From contig NZ_JAWRCU010000001.1 of the NCBI RefSeq assembly GCF_033542235.1, positions 558,001-622,000 on the forward strand: 64,000 bases of DNA, given 5' to 3'. The notes under the pieces were generated by a model that was not told the origin of the DNA, ran no database searches, and was given only the letters and a program-made list of their open reading frames with translations. The translations under genes were made by a program, and so were the position numbers. Position 1 is the stretch's first letter; every line of letters starts with the position of its first letter. This document shows, in pieces, positions 16,849-25,385 of this stretch. This DNA comes from JAWRCU01 sp033542235. GTDB lineage: Bacteria > Pseudomonadota > Alphaproteobacteria > Rhizobiales > Rhizobiaceae.

Positions 16849-18059
16849 TGCTCGTGGAGACGGTACGGCTCGCCCTGCTTTCCGTGCGCCGCAACGTGCT
16901 GCGTTCGTTCCTGACGCTGCTCGGCATCGTGATCGGGGTCGCTGCTGTCATCGCCATGATCACGATCGGCAACGGCACCACCGAGAAGGTGAAGAGCGAC
17001 ATCTCCAAGCTCGGCTCCAACCTGCTCGTCGTGCGTTCCGGCCGGCCGCCCGTGCCGGGCAGCGAGCCGAGCAGCGTGACGCGCCAGCTCAAGGACGAAG
17101 ACGTAGCGGCGCTGGTGAAGCATCTTTCCGGGGCGCGCGCCATCGCCGCCGCCTCGCAGAAGCAGGTGCGCGTCGTGTTCGGTACGGAGAACATCACCGC
17201 AGGGATTACCGGCACCGACACCGGTTACTTCGTGGCGCGCGACTGGAAGGTCGTGTCGGGCCGCGAGTTCTCCGATTCCGAGGTGCGCAACGGCGCGGGC
17301 GTGTGCCTGCTTGGAGAGACGGTGCGCCAGCAATTCTTCGGCGCCGGCGATCCGGAAGGCGCTGCCGTGCGCGTCGGGAAGATGAGTTGCCGCGTCATCG
17401 GCGTGCTGGAGGGCAAGGGCTTCTCCGGCTTCGGCCAGGACCAGGACAACATCGTGCTGATGCCGCTCAAGGCCTACCAGCGGCGCATTGCCGGCAATCG
17501 CGACGTCGACAATATCTACGTCTCTGCCGAGGAGCGGACGCCGACCTCCGTGCTGCAGACGCGCATCGAAGATATCCTGCGCGACGCGCGCCATATCGCA
17601 CCCGACCGCGAGAACGATTTCTCCGTGCGCGACATGACCCAGATAGCCGACGCCATGGCGAGCACGACGACAGTCATGACGGGCATGCTCGGCGCGCTCG
17701 CAAGCGTGAGCCTCCTCGTCGGCGGCATCGGCATCATGAACATCATGCTGGTCTCCGTGACCGAGCGCACGCGCGAGATCGGGATCAGGCTGGCGATCGG
17801 CGCACAGGAAAAGCACATCCTCACCCAGTTCCTCGTCGAAGCGACGGTGCTGTCGCTGTTCGGAGGACTTATCGGCATCGTGCTCGGGCTTGCGCTCGCA
17901 GGCGCCGCCACCTCGGCGCTTTCGATCCCCTTCAGCCCGAGCCTCACCGTCATCCTGCTCGCTGCCGGCTTCTCCGCCGCAATCGGCCTCGCCTTCGGCT
18001 TCTTCCCCGCCCTGCGCGGCGCGCGGCTCGATCCGATCGATGCACTACGGCATGAATAG
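16848..18059 (+). CDS. MacB-type ABC transporter permease
   Basis: A 403-residue permease with the FtsX/MacB arrangement: one N-terminal transmembrane helix (about 18-42, LTLLGIVIGVAAVIAMI), a large periplasmic domain (about 45-270) and three C-terminal helices (about 278-305, 325-355 and 365-390). The pattern GGIGIMNIMLVSVTERTREIG near 286-306 is diagnostic for the family. ATG at 16848 overlaps the ATPase stop; an in-frame TTG one codon earlier is less likely. Works with the ATPase and adaptor as an energy-coupled periplasm-to-outside exporter; substrate (macrolide, peptide or lipid) not known. Confidence 0.92.
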   Translation: MLVETVRLALLSVRRNVLRSFLTLLGIVIGVAAVIAMITIGNGTTEKVKSDISKLGSNLLVVRSGRPPVPGSEPSSVTRQLKDEDVAALVKHLSGARAIAAASQKQVRVVFGTENITAGITGTDTGYFVARDWKVVSGREFSDSEVRNGAGVCLLGETVRQQFFGAGDPEGAAVRVGKMSCRVIGVLEGKGFSGFGQDQDNIVLMPLKAYQRRIAGNRDVDNIYVSAEERTPTSVLQTRIEDILRDARHIAPDRENDFSVRDMTQIADAMASTTTVMTGMLGALASVSLLVGGIGIMNIMLVSVTERTREIGIRLAIGAQEKHILTQFLVEATVLSLFGGLIGIVLGLALAGAATSALSIPFSPSLTVILLAAGFSAAIGLAFGFFPALRGARLDPIDALRHE

Positions 18060-18102
18060 GTGGGTGTCGCGTAGGCTCTCCAGGGCGAGCGCATGCGAGG
18101 TC

Positions 18103-18244
18103 GACCCCCGACTCCGGTTCGCTTCGCGAACCACCTCTCGCCCAGTCGACGGGGGAGAGGAAGCGCCGGCCGCAATGCCAGGCGCCCTTCCTCTCCCTTT
18201 TTGAGGGGGAGAGGTGCCGAGCGAAGCGAGGCGGAGTTGGGGTC
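18103..18244. repeat. composite inverted repeat of two REP-like units
   Basis: Two related 64-65-nt units lie in inverted orientation: 18103-18167 and 18181-18244. Each starts GACCCC at its outer end, has a CGCTTCGC hairpin core and an ACCTCTC...GAGAGG hairpin next to the centre. The units match at most positions when one is reverse-complemented, while their hairpin loops differ. The block fills the gap between the converging permease and antiporter genes. Confidence 0.8.
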
Positions 18245-18276
18245 CGCGCCGCCCTATGAGATTTGCCCTGGGAGCC

Positions 18277-19539
18277 CTACACCGCCGTTCGCTTGATCAC
18301 GCGCTCCACCGTGAGGCCCTGAACCACGATCGAGAAGATCACCACGGCGAAGGTGGCCGTGAGGATGATCGACTTGTAATCGGTCGCCGGCAGCGACAAC
18401 GCAAGCGCCACCGAGACTCCGCCGCGCAGCCCGCCCCATGTCAGGATCGGGATCGCTCCGGGCGAGATGGACTGTTTCAGCGACAGCACAAGGATGGGAA
18501 CCGACACCGAGACCCACCGCGCAAAAAGCACGATCGGAATTGCAACCAGGATCATCCAGGAGTTCCGCGGATGCACGCCGAATACGAAGACTTCCAGCCC
18601 GATCAAAAGGAAGAGTATCGAGTTGAGGACTTCGTCGACCACCGCCCAGAAGGGGAAGAGATGGTCGCCCGCCCCGTCGCTCGTGGCGCGTTCGGCGCGA
18701 TGGTTGCCGATCAGCAACCCGGTCATGACGACGGCGATAGGTCCGGAGATGTGCAATCGTAGCGCAAGGGCATAGGTCATCGCGCATATGCCGAGCGAGA
18801 TCAGAATCTCGACCGTCGGGTCGTCGATTGAATCCATGGCGCGATAGGCAATCCAGCCGGTGAACAGGCCGAAGACAATGGCGCCCACCGCCTCAAACAG
18901 GAAAAGCGCGGCGATGCTGCCGGGCTGCCAGTGCGATTCGATGGGCTCTCCGGCCGGCACGCCGAGCGCGATGGTCAAGAGCGCGATGAAGATTACGACC
19001 GCCGCTCCGTCATTGAAGAGCGATTCGCCCGCGATCTGCGCCTTGATCGCTTCCGGCACCTTTATGACCTTGAGCAGCCCGAGCACTGCGACCGGGTCGG
19101 TAGGCGAGATCAGCGCGCCGAATACCAATGCCCAGATGAGCGGCATCTCGAAACCGACCAGCCTGCAAACGCCGAAGACACCGAGCCCGACGATGGCGGT
19201 CGAAATGACGACACCGAAGGTTGCCATCAAGCCGATGGCCCATTTCTGGCCTTTCAGGAGATGGATGTCGACGTGCAGCGCGCCGGCGAACAGAAGGAAG
19301 GCCAGCATGCCGTTGACGATGGCAGTGTAGAGATCGATCTGCTCGAGCGCGCGCTTGAGTTCCTCCGTGACTCCGAGCCCGGGAACAAGCTTTTCGAGGG
19401 CGATCAGGCCGATCGATGATCCAAACGCCATGACCAGCAGACCGATCATGTGCGGCATTTTCACGAAACGGACGTTGAGCCAGCCGAACATCGCCGACAG
19501 GCCGAGCAGCAAGGCGACAATCTCGAAAATCGAAAGCAT
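18277..19539 (-). CDS. CPA1-family sodium/proton antiporter
   Basis: A 420-residue polytopic membrane protein with about 12 hydrophobic segments. The ion-binding region reads ISPTDPVAVLGLL, followed about 25 residues later by GESLFNDGAAVV, the two hallmark motifs (with the ND pair) of NhaP/NHE-type CPA1 antiporters. The start is set to the ATG at 19539; a TTG one codon upstream is also possible. It exports Na+ or K+ in exchange for protons and so helps pH and salt balance. No cytoplasmic TrkA-C regulatory domain is present: the chain ends shortly after the last helix. Converges on the MacB-type operon. Confidence 0.9.
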   Translation of the reverse strand: MLSIFEIVALLLGLSAMFGWLNVRFVKMPHMIGLLVMAFGSSIGLIALEKLVPGLGVTEELKRALEQIDLYTAIVNGMLAFLLFAGALHVDIHLLKGQKWAIGLMATFGVVISTAIVGLGVFGVCRLVGFEMPLIWALVFGALISPTDPVAVLGLLKVIKVPEAIKAQIAGESLFNDGAAVVIFIALLTIALGVPAGEPIESHWQPGSIAALFLFEAVGAIVFGLFTGWIAYRAMDSIDDPTVEILISLGICAMTYALALRLHISGPIAVVMTGLLIGNHRAERATSDGAGDHLFPFWAVVDEVLNSILFLLIGLEVFVFGVHPRNSWMILVAIPIVLFARWVSVSVPILVLSLKQSISPGAIPILTWGGLRGGVSVALALSLPATDYKSIILTATFAVVIFSIVVQGLTVERVIKRTAV

Positions 19540-19617
19540 CAATGCCGTCTACACGATGAATCGGTCTAGGTTGCGAACACGCTTAGAGAGCCCTCTGATG
19601 ATACGGCAATGCCGGTT

Positions 19618-20340
19618 TCATGGGGAAGCGCCTCCGTCGAAATGCCAAGCGATCAGCGGCCGCATATGCGGCGAGATGCCCTCAGGAAGGTCGGCGGCAG
19701 AGCGGATGATGACCGGCTCTTCGATTTCCGGGTCTGTCTCGGCGGCTAGGAAGCCTCGGATCGCCCGGTCCGCTTCGTCGGCCGCCATCGGTACGCGATA
19801 GCGGCGGAATATTACGGTGCCGCTATCACTCGACCAGGCATGATAGTGCGGATCGCGGTCGAGGCGGGCGAGATCGAGCCCGATCTCCTCTGCGACTTCC
19901 CGCATCATGTTTCTCTCCACGTCGACCCTGCCATCGGTGAAATCCGCCATTTCGAACGAGCCGGCTGCGAAATAGACACGCCCGGGATTGGCGGTTTTCC
20001 GTCCCATTCGCGCGGCGATCAATGCGCCATCGCAGGTCACCGGCATTGCGTGCGCAAAGACATGCCGGACATCCGGCCGAGGTCGGACCCTGCGCCAGTA
20101 GAGAAATGTCGAATAACCAATCGCGTGGCAGGTGCCGGCGAGCCGTCCGTTCCGATAGGCGAGCCGCGACAGCAGCGCCATCCGGCCGTCAAACAGCGCC
20201 GGATTGGCGGCGACCTCCGACTGCCAGTTCGCTTCGATCTCAGGCCGATGCCGTGTCTCGAAAGGATGTGGGGCAGGATCGAGAGCGACATCGACATGCT
20301 CGACCGGAAAGACGACTTCGCGGGGAATATCTAAATCCAT
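19618..20340 (-). CDS. Nudix-family hydrolase
   Basis: A 240-residue protein. The C-terminal half contains a Nudix-like box with REVAEEIGLDL near residues 147-157, preceded by FAAGSFEMADF; the usual Gly-to-Glu spacing is altered, so substrate class cannot be told. The N-terminal 90 residues, with EVVFPVEHVDVALDP and RRVRPRPDVRHVFAHAMPV, are shared by a group of rhizobial Nudix proteins. The start is the ATG at 20340, 17 bp after the stop of the upstream EEP-family nuclease gene on the same strand, so the two are probably cotranscribed. Expected activity is hydrolysis of a nucleoside diphosphate linked to another moiety. Confidence 0.8.
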   Translation of the reverse strand: MDLDIPREVVFPVEHVDVALDPAPHPFETRHRPEIEANWQSEVAANPALFDGRMALLSRLAYRNGRLAGTCHAIGYSTFLYWRRVRPRPDVRHVFAHAMPVTCDGALIAARMGRKTANPGRVYFAAGSFEMADFTDGRVDVERNMMREVAEEIGLDLARLDRDPHYHAWSSDSGTVIFRRYRVPMAADEADRAIRGFLAAETDPEIEEPVIIRSAADLPEGISPHMRPLIAWHFDGGASP

Positions 20341-20357
20341 GGGACTCCATTCGGCTG

Positions 20358-21470
20358 CTAGAGAATGTCCAAAGTGACAGCTACCGGGCAATGATCCGAA
20401 GCCTTTGGCCGGTCCCAACCGGTGCGCGGGTAGCGCTCGACCTCTTGTCCCGGCGGGAAGACGGTCCGCCAGGGCTGTCCGCGCCGGACGATGTCTGGAA
20501 CGGCAGTGCTGTTCTCGCTGGCAAGCGCTGGCGACAGCAGGATGTAGTCGAGCTGGCACAGATGCCGCTCTTTCGGCCCGCGCGTGTGGTAGAGCGTCCA
20601 GCGGTCGATCTCGGGCCGCCGCTCGACGATGTTGATCGCGAAGCCATCGGCGAGCAGCGCGTCAAGGCAGGAGACGGCCTCTTCGGCCGGCGTGAAGCTG
20701 TAGCCTGAAAGCGCGTCGCCGTCGATCAGGACGCGCTGCCGATAGTCGTTGCAGTCGCCGCAAATCAGCCACCGCTTGCTCGACGCGAAATCCTTGCCGA
20801 AGCGATTCTCGATGATGCGACGCGTCGCCCTCGCCTCGGCCATCCTGATGGGCATGGTCGAGTTGCGACCCGGACCATTGTCGCGCGCGCCCCCCATGGA
20901 CTTGAAATGCACGGCATAGAGGGTGAGCGGCCTGCCGTCGACCGTGACGTCGATCTCCAGGCAGTCGCGCCGGAAGATGCGCTCGAATGGCTTAATACCA
21001 AGCGCTGCAAGTTCGGGCGTGTGGAGGCCGAATTCTTCGAAGGTCACGCTCGCGTGGCTGGTCATGCGCACGAATTCTATTGCCTGGCCGTGATGCGTCT
21101 CCTCGCGCATCATGACCGCGACGTCGATGCCGCGGCTGTCATTGCCTGTTGAGGTGTATTTCTGACGGTATCCCTCGCCCACCATCTTGAACAGATAGCC
21201 GTATTCGAACGCTTTCAGCGCCTCGATATTGTCGACCTCCTGCAGGCAGATGATGTCTGCACGGGTCTCCGCTATTGCCAGCGCCGTAAGCTGGCGCGTG
21301 TCGTCGGTATGAGCCACCGCCCGCGCCTGCTCGAGCAGCCTGTATTCGGCCTCGTCCTTGATACGATAGAGTGACAGTACCCGGTCCTGGTTGAGCTGGT
21401 TTCGGAAGCCGGAGAGATCGAACCTGTTCATCAGGTTCTCGACATTGAAGGTGGCGATTCTGAGCGACAT
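20358..21470 (-). CDS. endonuclease/exonuclease/phosphatase-family hydrolase
   Basis: A 370-residue protein without signal peptide. EEP superfamily motifs occur in order: TFNVENL near 7-13, CLQEVDN near 75-81 (metal-binding Glu), a central HFKSMGG, GDCNDYRQ near 242 and the terminal SDHCPVAV near 359 (Asp-His pair). This fold covers Mg-dependent nucleases and phosphodiesterases; the closest match by pattern is the group of uncharacterised bacterial endonuclease-like proteins. First gene of a probable two-gene operon with the Nudix hydrolase. Confidence 0.87.
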   Translation of the reverse strand: MSLRIATFNVENLMNRFDLSGFRNQLNQDRVLSLYRIKDEAEYRLLEQARAVAHTDDTRQLTALAIAETRADIICLQEVDNIEALKAFEYGYLFKMVGEGYRQKYTSTGNDSRGIDVAVMMREETHHGQAIEFVRMTSHASVTFEEFGLHTPELAALGIKPFERIFRRDCLEIDVTVDGRPLTLYAVHFKSMGGARDNGPGRNSTMPIRMAEARATRRIIENRFGKDFASSKRWLICGDCNDYRQRVLIDGDALSGYSFTPAEEAVSCLDALLADGFAINIVERRPEIDRWTLYHTRGPKERHLCQLDYILLSPALASENSTAVPDIVRRGQPWRTVFPPGQEVERYPRTGWDRPKASDHCPVAVTLDIL

Positions 21471-21651
21471 GGCGGCGAGCTTTGCCGGTGCCGCCCTTGA
21501 AAGACAAGGTCGACGAATACAACTTTCTGTTGTTCCCTAGGAATGAAGGAACGGTGTCGTTCATTGGGCGTTCATATGCCGGAGGCCACTATTGCGCCAC
21601 TGAGGAATAACTCGGGGCGCGCGGGGCCGGAAACTCGTCAGGAGAGCTGAA

Positions 21652-22278
21652 ATGTTTTGCCATCTATCGTCTCTGGCGCGGTCAGGGGTGATTGCACTTG
21701 CTGGCCTTGCTTGTGTGCCGGCAGGTGTTTCCGCAGCGCCGATAGGCCCGACCGTCACGCCGGCCGTCGCCGACAGCACGGGCGCACCGATCATCCTCGC
21801 CCAGGGCGAAGGACGAGACCACTCCAACCCGGCCTATGATTGGCGACGCAATTCCGGGAATTGGGGTGGAGGTCGTAATTGGGGGGGCGGCCCCCGCTGG
21901 AATGGAGGCGGCCCGCGCTGGAATGGAGGCGGCCCGCACTGGAACAACGGCGGCTGGAACGGTCGCCACTGGCGTGGCGGCAATTGGGCGCACAACAACT
22001 ACTACAGGCACAATCACGGCTGGTATGGCGGCTGGGGCGGATGGGGCCCGGGAGTTGCCCTGGGCATCGGGATCCCGCTCGGCTATGGCCTCTATAGCAA
22101 CGGCTATTACGGCGAGCCCATCTACCGGCCGCGCTACTACCCGCGGGTCTATCGGAGCCAAGGCGGATCGGCGCATGTCGAGTGGTGCTATGCCCGTTAC
22201 CGTTCATATCGAGCCTGGGACAACACCTTCCAGCCCTATAACGGGCCACGTCGGCAGTGCATATCGCCTTACGGTTGA
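21652..22278 (+). CDS. secreted BA14K-like protein with Gly/Trp/Asn repeats
   Basis: A 208-residue exported protein. Residues 1-29 form a signal peptide ending ...AGVSAAP. Residues 60-135 are almost entirely Gly, Trp, Asn, Arg and His, with a 7-residue unit PRWNGGG repeated in tandem (21-bp DNA repeats around 21887-21945). A hydrophobic Gly-rich segment follows (about 128-150, PGVALGIGIPLGYGL). The last 35 residues contain WCYARYRSYRAWDNTF and YNGPRRQC, the two-Cys C-terminal motif of BA14K proteins, immunoreactive lectin-like surface proteins of Brucella and rhizobia. A strong terminator follows, so it is monocistronic. Confidence 0.85.
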   Translation: MFCHLSSLARSGVIALAGLACVPAGVSAAPIGPTVTPAVADSTGAPIILAQGEGRDHSNPAYDWRRNSGNWGGGRNWGGGPRWNGGGPRWNGGGPHWNNGGWNGRHWRGGNWAHNNYYRHNHGWYGGWGGWGPGVALGIGIPLGYGLYSNGYYGEPIYRPRYYPRVYRSQGGSAHVEWCYARYRSYRAWDNTFQPYNGPRRQCISPYG

Positions 22279-22297
22279 GTGCGTCCGGCATTGACGA

Positions 22298-22326
22298 AAC
22301 GGCGCCGCACAGAGCGGCGCCGTTTT
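22298..22326 (+). terminator. intrinsic terminator of the BA14K-like gene
   Basis: An 11-bp perfect GC-rich stem (22298-22308 with 22314-22324), five-base loop ACAGA, and a TTTT tract running out of the stem, 20 bp after the stop codon. Confidence 0.85.
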
Positions 22327-22427
22327 CATTTGGGAACGCCGGATCAATGGCAAAATTGCGCCGCGCGTTAACGCAAAAATATGGTGCTCGCCCCCATACA
22401 TCGACCTCAAAGCAGAGGTATTTCGAA

Positions 22428-22721
22428 ATGACCGAACCGATCCGGTCAGAGCAGCAGCGCGAACATCGCCAGCGGGTGCTGAAAGGCGCGGCCATCCTAA
22501 TCGACGTCAACACGTCCGAGATCAGGTGCACGGTTCGCAACATGCACAGCCACGGTGCGGAACTGCGCGTGCCGCTCGGGGTCCATATCCCTGCGGAATT
22601 CCTGCTCTACGTTCCGGTCGACGGCATCGGCTACAAGTCAGTCGTGCGCTGGCGCGAGCAGGATCGTGTGGGCGTCCTGTTCGTCGGAACTGCTCCGAAG
22701 CCATCCTGGCATTACGGCTGA
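22428..22721 (+). CDS. single-domain PilZ protein
   Basis: A 97-residue protein started at the ATG at 22428 so that the PilZ domain begins at once. The N-terminal Arg cluster REHRQRVLK and the later RNMHSHGAEL (the D/N-x-S-x-x-G motif, here Asn-Met-His-Ser-His-Gly) are the two c-di-GMP contact regions. A second PilZ protein lies convergently at 23072-23368. Expected role is to sense c-di-GMP and change motility, polysaccharide or adhesion. The c-di-GMP synthase at 52459-53250 is the only cyclase in the window. Confidence 0.85.
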   Translation: MTEPIRSEQQREHRQRVLKGAAILIDVNTSEIRCTVRNMHSHGAELRVPLGVHIPAEFLLYVPVDGIGYKSVVRWREQDRVGVLFVGTAPKPSWHYG

Positions 22722-23071
22722 GCCGTTCGAGGCGATCAGTTCAACGCGTTTTGCTCGCGAGAAACAGAGCGGCGAAGGCGATTTTGCGGTCTCGCCTTCG
22801 CCGATCCAGAACTGACAGCGGCGTGCGCCACCCCAGACCCTGTGCACACGCCGCTGCACCCCCTGCCCACCGTCAGCCTGTTTCAGGCTTACCCCGATCC
22901 AGTCCGGCCTGCGGTCAGCCCCATGGCCATGCACGCCCCGCTCCCCCCGAAGCCGAGCCCGCACTCCGCATTGTGCCAAGATGGGCGTCATCGCCCACCT
23001 CCTCCGGACTACGCGGGATGCGATGCGAGTTCCGTGCCAAGGAATTTTTGTCCCGAAATGGGACGAAATAC
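22722..23071. other. intergenic gap between converging PilZ genes, one hairpin
   Basis: 350 bp with no supported gene. At 22770-22803 a 12-bp perfect inverted repeat (CGGCGAAGGCGA and its complement, 10-nt loop) forms a strong hairpin, without a T tract, 49 bp after the first PilZ stop; it may slow or end transcription. The rest is GC-rich without visible signals. Confidence 0.45.
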
Positions 23072-23368
23072 TCAGGATTGATCCTGGAAGCGCACGCCTA
23101 GCTCATTGGGGCTGCGCCAGACCACCTGCGCGATGCGCATGCCTTCCGACCCCGCAATGGACAGCCCGAATGACATGGGCAGGGCGAATGTCTGGTCCAT
23201 GCAAAGCTTGGCGCCGGCATCGGTCTGATTGCGGACAATGCATTCGAAGACGCTGTGGCCCCTGTTGAAGCTTACGACAGCGCCCTTGAAGACACGGTTG
23301 CGGCGGGTGGAGCGGCGCTCCTCGGCGATGTATGCCTGCCTGGCAGCCTGGTCGATGACGACACGCAT
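23072..23368 (-). CDS. single-domain PilZ protein
   Basis: A 98-residue protein with the PilZ pattern: Arg cluster EERRSTRRNRVFKG near 17-30, and VRNQTDAGAKL near 45-55 in place of the D-x-S-x-x-G motif. The C-terminal strands (GMRIAQVVWRSPNELGVRF) complete the six-stranded barrel. It is a diverged homologue of the other PilZ protein 350 bp away in convergent orientation, suggesting an old duplication with inversion or independent acquisition. Likely c-di-GMP receptor; the atypical second motif makes binding less certain. Confidence 0.83.
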   Translation of the reverse strand: MRVVIDQAARQAYIAEERRSTRRNRVFKGAVVSFNRGHSVFECIVRNQTDAGAKLCMDQTFALPMSFGLSIAGSEGMRIAQVVWRSPNELGVRFQDQS

Positions 23369-23473
23369 GGCGATCCCTTCGTTTTCACTTCTGTTAACGA
23401 AGCGAAAACCATGCCAGCCGGGATTGTATTGTCACGAAACAGATCAAGCGACTTTTCGGATGAGATCATGCTG

Positions 23474-23524
23474 CAAGAAAAGAGTTGGGGCAGGATGAAT
23501 GCTCAACTTCATCCTACCCCAACT
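23474..23524 (-). terminator. intrinsic terminator downstream of ilvC
   Basis: A 17-bp inverted repeat with one mismatch (arms 23483-23499 and 23508-23524) lies 70 bp beyond the ilvC stop. On the minus strand the stem is followed by CTTTTCTTG, a T-rich tail. Confidence 0.7.
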
Positions 23525-23594
23525 TCGGTGATAGTCGATCTCAACAATACCGCCGCGTCCACAGGACACCCCGGTGAGGAGCGTCTACAAGTTC

Positions 23595-24614
23595 TTAGTT
23601 CTTGCTCTTGTCCACCAGTTTGTTCTTGGAAATCCACGGCATCATGCCGCGCAGCTTCTCGCCGACCTGCTCGATCTGGTGATTGTCGTTGAGGCGGCGT
23701 GTCGCCTTGAAGCGTGCGAGGCCCGAGCGGTACTCCTGCATCCATTCAGACGTGAACTTGCCGGTCTGGATGTCGTTGAGGACGCGCTTCATTTCGGCCT
23801 TGGTCTCGGCGGTGATGATGCGCGGGCCCGAGACATATTCGCCCCATTCGGCCGTATTGGAGATCGAATAGTTCATATTGGCGATGCCGCCCTCGTAGAT
23901 CAGGTCGACGATCAGCTTCACCTCGTGCAGGCACTCGAAATAGGCCATCTCGGGCGCGTAGCCGGCCTCAACCAGCGTCTCGAAGCCGGCACGGATAAGT
24001 TCGACAAGGCCGCCGCACAGCACCACCTGCTCGCCGAACAGGTCGGTCTCGCACTCTTCCTTGAAATTGGTCTCGATGATCCCCGAGCGCCCGCCGCCGA
24101 TTGCGCAGGCATAGGACAGGCCGAGGTCGAGCGCATTGCCGGAGGCATCGTGATGGACGGCAACCAGGCACGGCACGCCGCCGCCCTTCTGGTACTCGCC
24201 GCGCACGGTATGGCCGGGCCCCTTCGGGGCGACCATCAGCACGTCCACCGAGGCTTTTGGCTCGATCAGCCCGAAATGCACGTTGAGGCCGTGCGCGAAG
24301 GCGATCGCTGCGCCATCCCTGATGTGGGGAGCAATCTCATTGCGATAGATGTCGGCCTGCAGCTCGTCGGGGGTCGCCATCATCATGAGGTCGGCCCATT
24401 TGGCGACGTCGGCGACCGACATCACCTTCAACCCGTCGGCCTCAACCTTCTTGGCGGTCGCCGAGCCGGGCTTCAGCCCGATCGCGATCTCCTTGACGCC
24501 GGAGTCCTTGAGGTTGAGCGCATGCGCCCTGCCCTGGCTGCCATAGCCGATGATGGCGACCTTCTTGCCCTTAATCAGGTTCAGGTCGGCATCGCGATCG
24601 TAATAGACGCGCAT
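23595..24614 (-). CDS. ilvC: ketol-acid reductoisomerase (class I)
   Basis: A 339-residue enzyme, the usual short (class I) length. The start MRVYYDRDADLNLIKGKK fixes the ATG at 24614. Rossmann NADPH site GYGSQGRAHALNL near 26-38; the C-terminal knotted domain includes ETDLFGEQ (Mg-binding Asp and Glu) near 189-196 and the Glu-rich LHEVKLIVDLIYEGG near 221-237. It converts acetolactate and acetohydroxybutyrate to the dihydroxy acids of Val, Leu and Ile synthesis. The partner synthase genes ilvI-ilvN are 22 kb away. Only 16 bp separate it from the upstream TetR gene on the same strand, so it either shares that transcript or has a promoter inside tetR. No attenuator-like leader is seen here. 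Confidence 0.97.
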   Translation of the reverse strand: MRVYYDRDADLNLIKGKKVAIIGYGSQGRAHALNLKDSGVKEIAIGLKPGSATAKKVEADGLKVMSVADVAKWADLMMMATPDELQADIYRNEIAPHIRDGAAIAFAHGLNVHFGLIEPKASVDVLMVAPKGPGHTVRGEYQKGGGVPCLVAVHHDASGNALDLGLSYACAIGGGRSGIIETNFKEECETDLFGEQVVLCGGLVELIRAGFETLVEAGYAPEMAYFECLHEVKLIVDLIYEGGIANMNYSISNTAEWGEYVSGPRIITAETKAEMKRVLNDIQTGKFTSEWMQEYRSGLARFKATRRLNDNHQIEQVGEKLRGMMPWISKNKLVDKSKN

Positions 24615-24630
24615 TTTTCGTTTCCTTCCG

Positions 24631-25317
24631 TCAGTGTTGAGCGCCGCTTGTCGCCGGCGGGTTGGTTGAAGCATAGAGGGTGAGGAACTGAATGGCAGCT
24701 GTGGCCGCATCGCGGGCTATGTCTGCCTTGGTGAGGGCGAAGCGGTCGCCGAGCAGCAACCTGATCTGGACGTCTCGCGCAACGAGCCCGAAGAAGGTGC
24801 GAAATGCGGCCTCAGCATCCTCGAAGCGGATGAGCCCGGCATCGCGCCCCGCTTCGAGCACCGGCTTCAGCCGCCGCTCGATGGCAAAGCGACCATTTTC
24901 CAGAACGATGGCGCCCAGATCCCGGTCAGGATCGCGTTTGCCCTTGTTGGCCTTCAGCGAACCGGCATGGGCCATGGCGAGCCGGTTGAGGGCGATCGAG
25001 GTCTTGGTCGAGATGACGGCGAGCCAGTTCGCCGCGAATTCCTCCAGCCGAGCCCTAAGCGACTCGATATCGAGCTTTTCCCGATCGACCGCGCCGACGG
25101 TCACCTTTGCGGCCTGCCACTGCACGGTGGCGGTGAGCAGTCCGTCGCGATCTCCGAACCATTTGTAGAGCGTTTCCTTGGAGCAGCTTGCACGACGCGC
25201 CACCGCCATCATCGTGAGCTGGTCGCCCTGCTCGACGAGCAAGCCGAGTGCTGCGTCGAGCACCGCCTGCTGACGGGCGGTAAAGCCTTCCTCGCCGTGT
25301 CGGCCGGCTGACGGCAC
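24631..25317 (-). CDS. TetR-family transcriptional regulator
   Basis: A 228-residue regulator. Residues 13-60 form the HTH (TARQQAVLDAALGLLVEQG, then RRASCSKETLYKWFGDRDGL). The ligand-binding part contains a TetR_C-like helix set with LNRLAMAHAG and FRTFFGLVARDVQIRLLLG, typical of the AefR-like group. A 14-bp perfect palindrome lies about 55 bp upstream of the start and is the likely autoregulatory site. ilvC follows 16 bp downstream, a linkage that could make ilvC respond to this repressor. Confidence 0.9.
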   Translation of the reverse strand: MPSAGRHGEEGFTARQQAVLDAALGLLVEQGDQLTMMAVARRASCSKETLYKWFGDRDGLLTATVQWQAAKVTVGAVDREKLDIESLRARLEEFAANWLAVISTKTSIALNRLAMAHAGSLKANKGKRDPDRDLGAIVLENGRFAIERRLKPVLEAGRDAGLIRFEDAEAAFRTFFGLVARDVQIRLLLGDRFALTKADIARDAATAAIQFLTLYASTNPPATSGAQH

Positions 25318-25371
25318 ATTCTTCTCCGTGGTGGCTGCAGGTGGCCCGATCAGCGGGCCCGTCCAGCATCA

Positions 25372-25385
25372 GTACCGTACGGTAC
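25372..25385. promoter_or_regulatory. palindromic operator upstream of tetR
   Basis: GTACCGTACGGTAC is a 14-bp perfect palindrome in the gap before the tetR start (25317). Such GTAC/GGTAC palindromes are common TetR-family operators. It resembles half-sites of the MFS/TetR operator at 36566-36606 (GACCGGTACGTA). Confidence 0.6.

Noticed and set aside
23574..24683. Plus-strand frame of 369 codons opposite ilvC
   Set aside because: Mirror of ilvC codons, no domain and no ribosome site.
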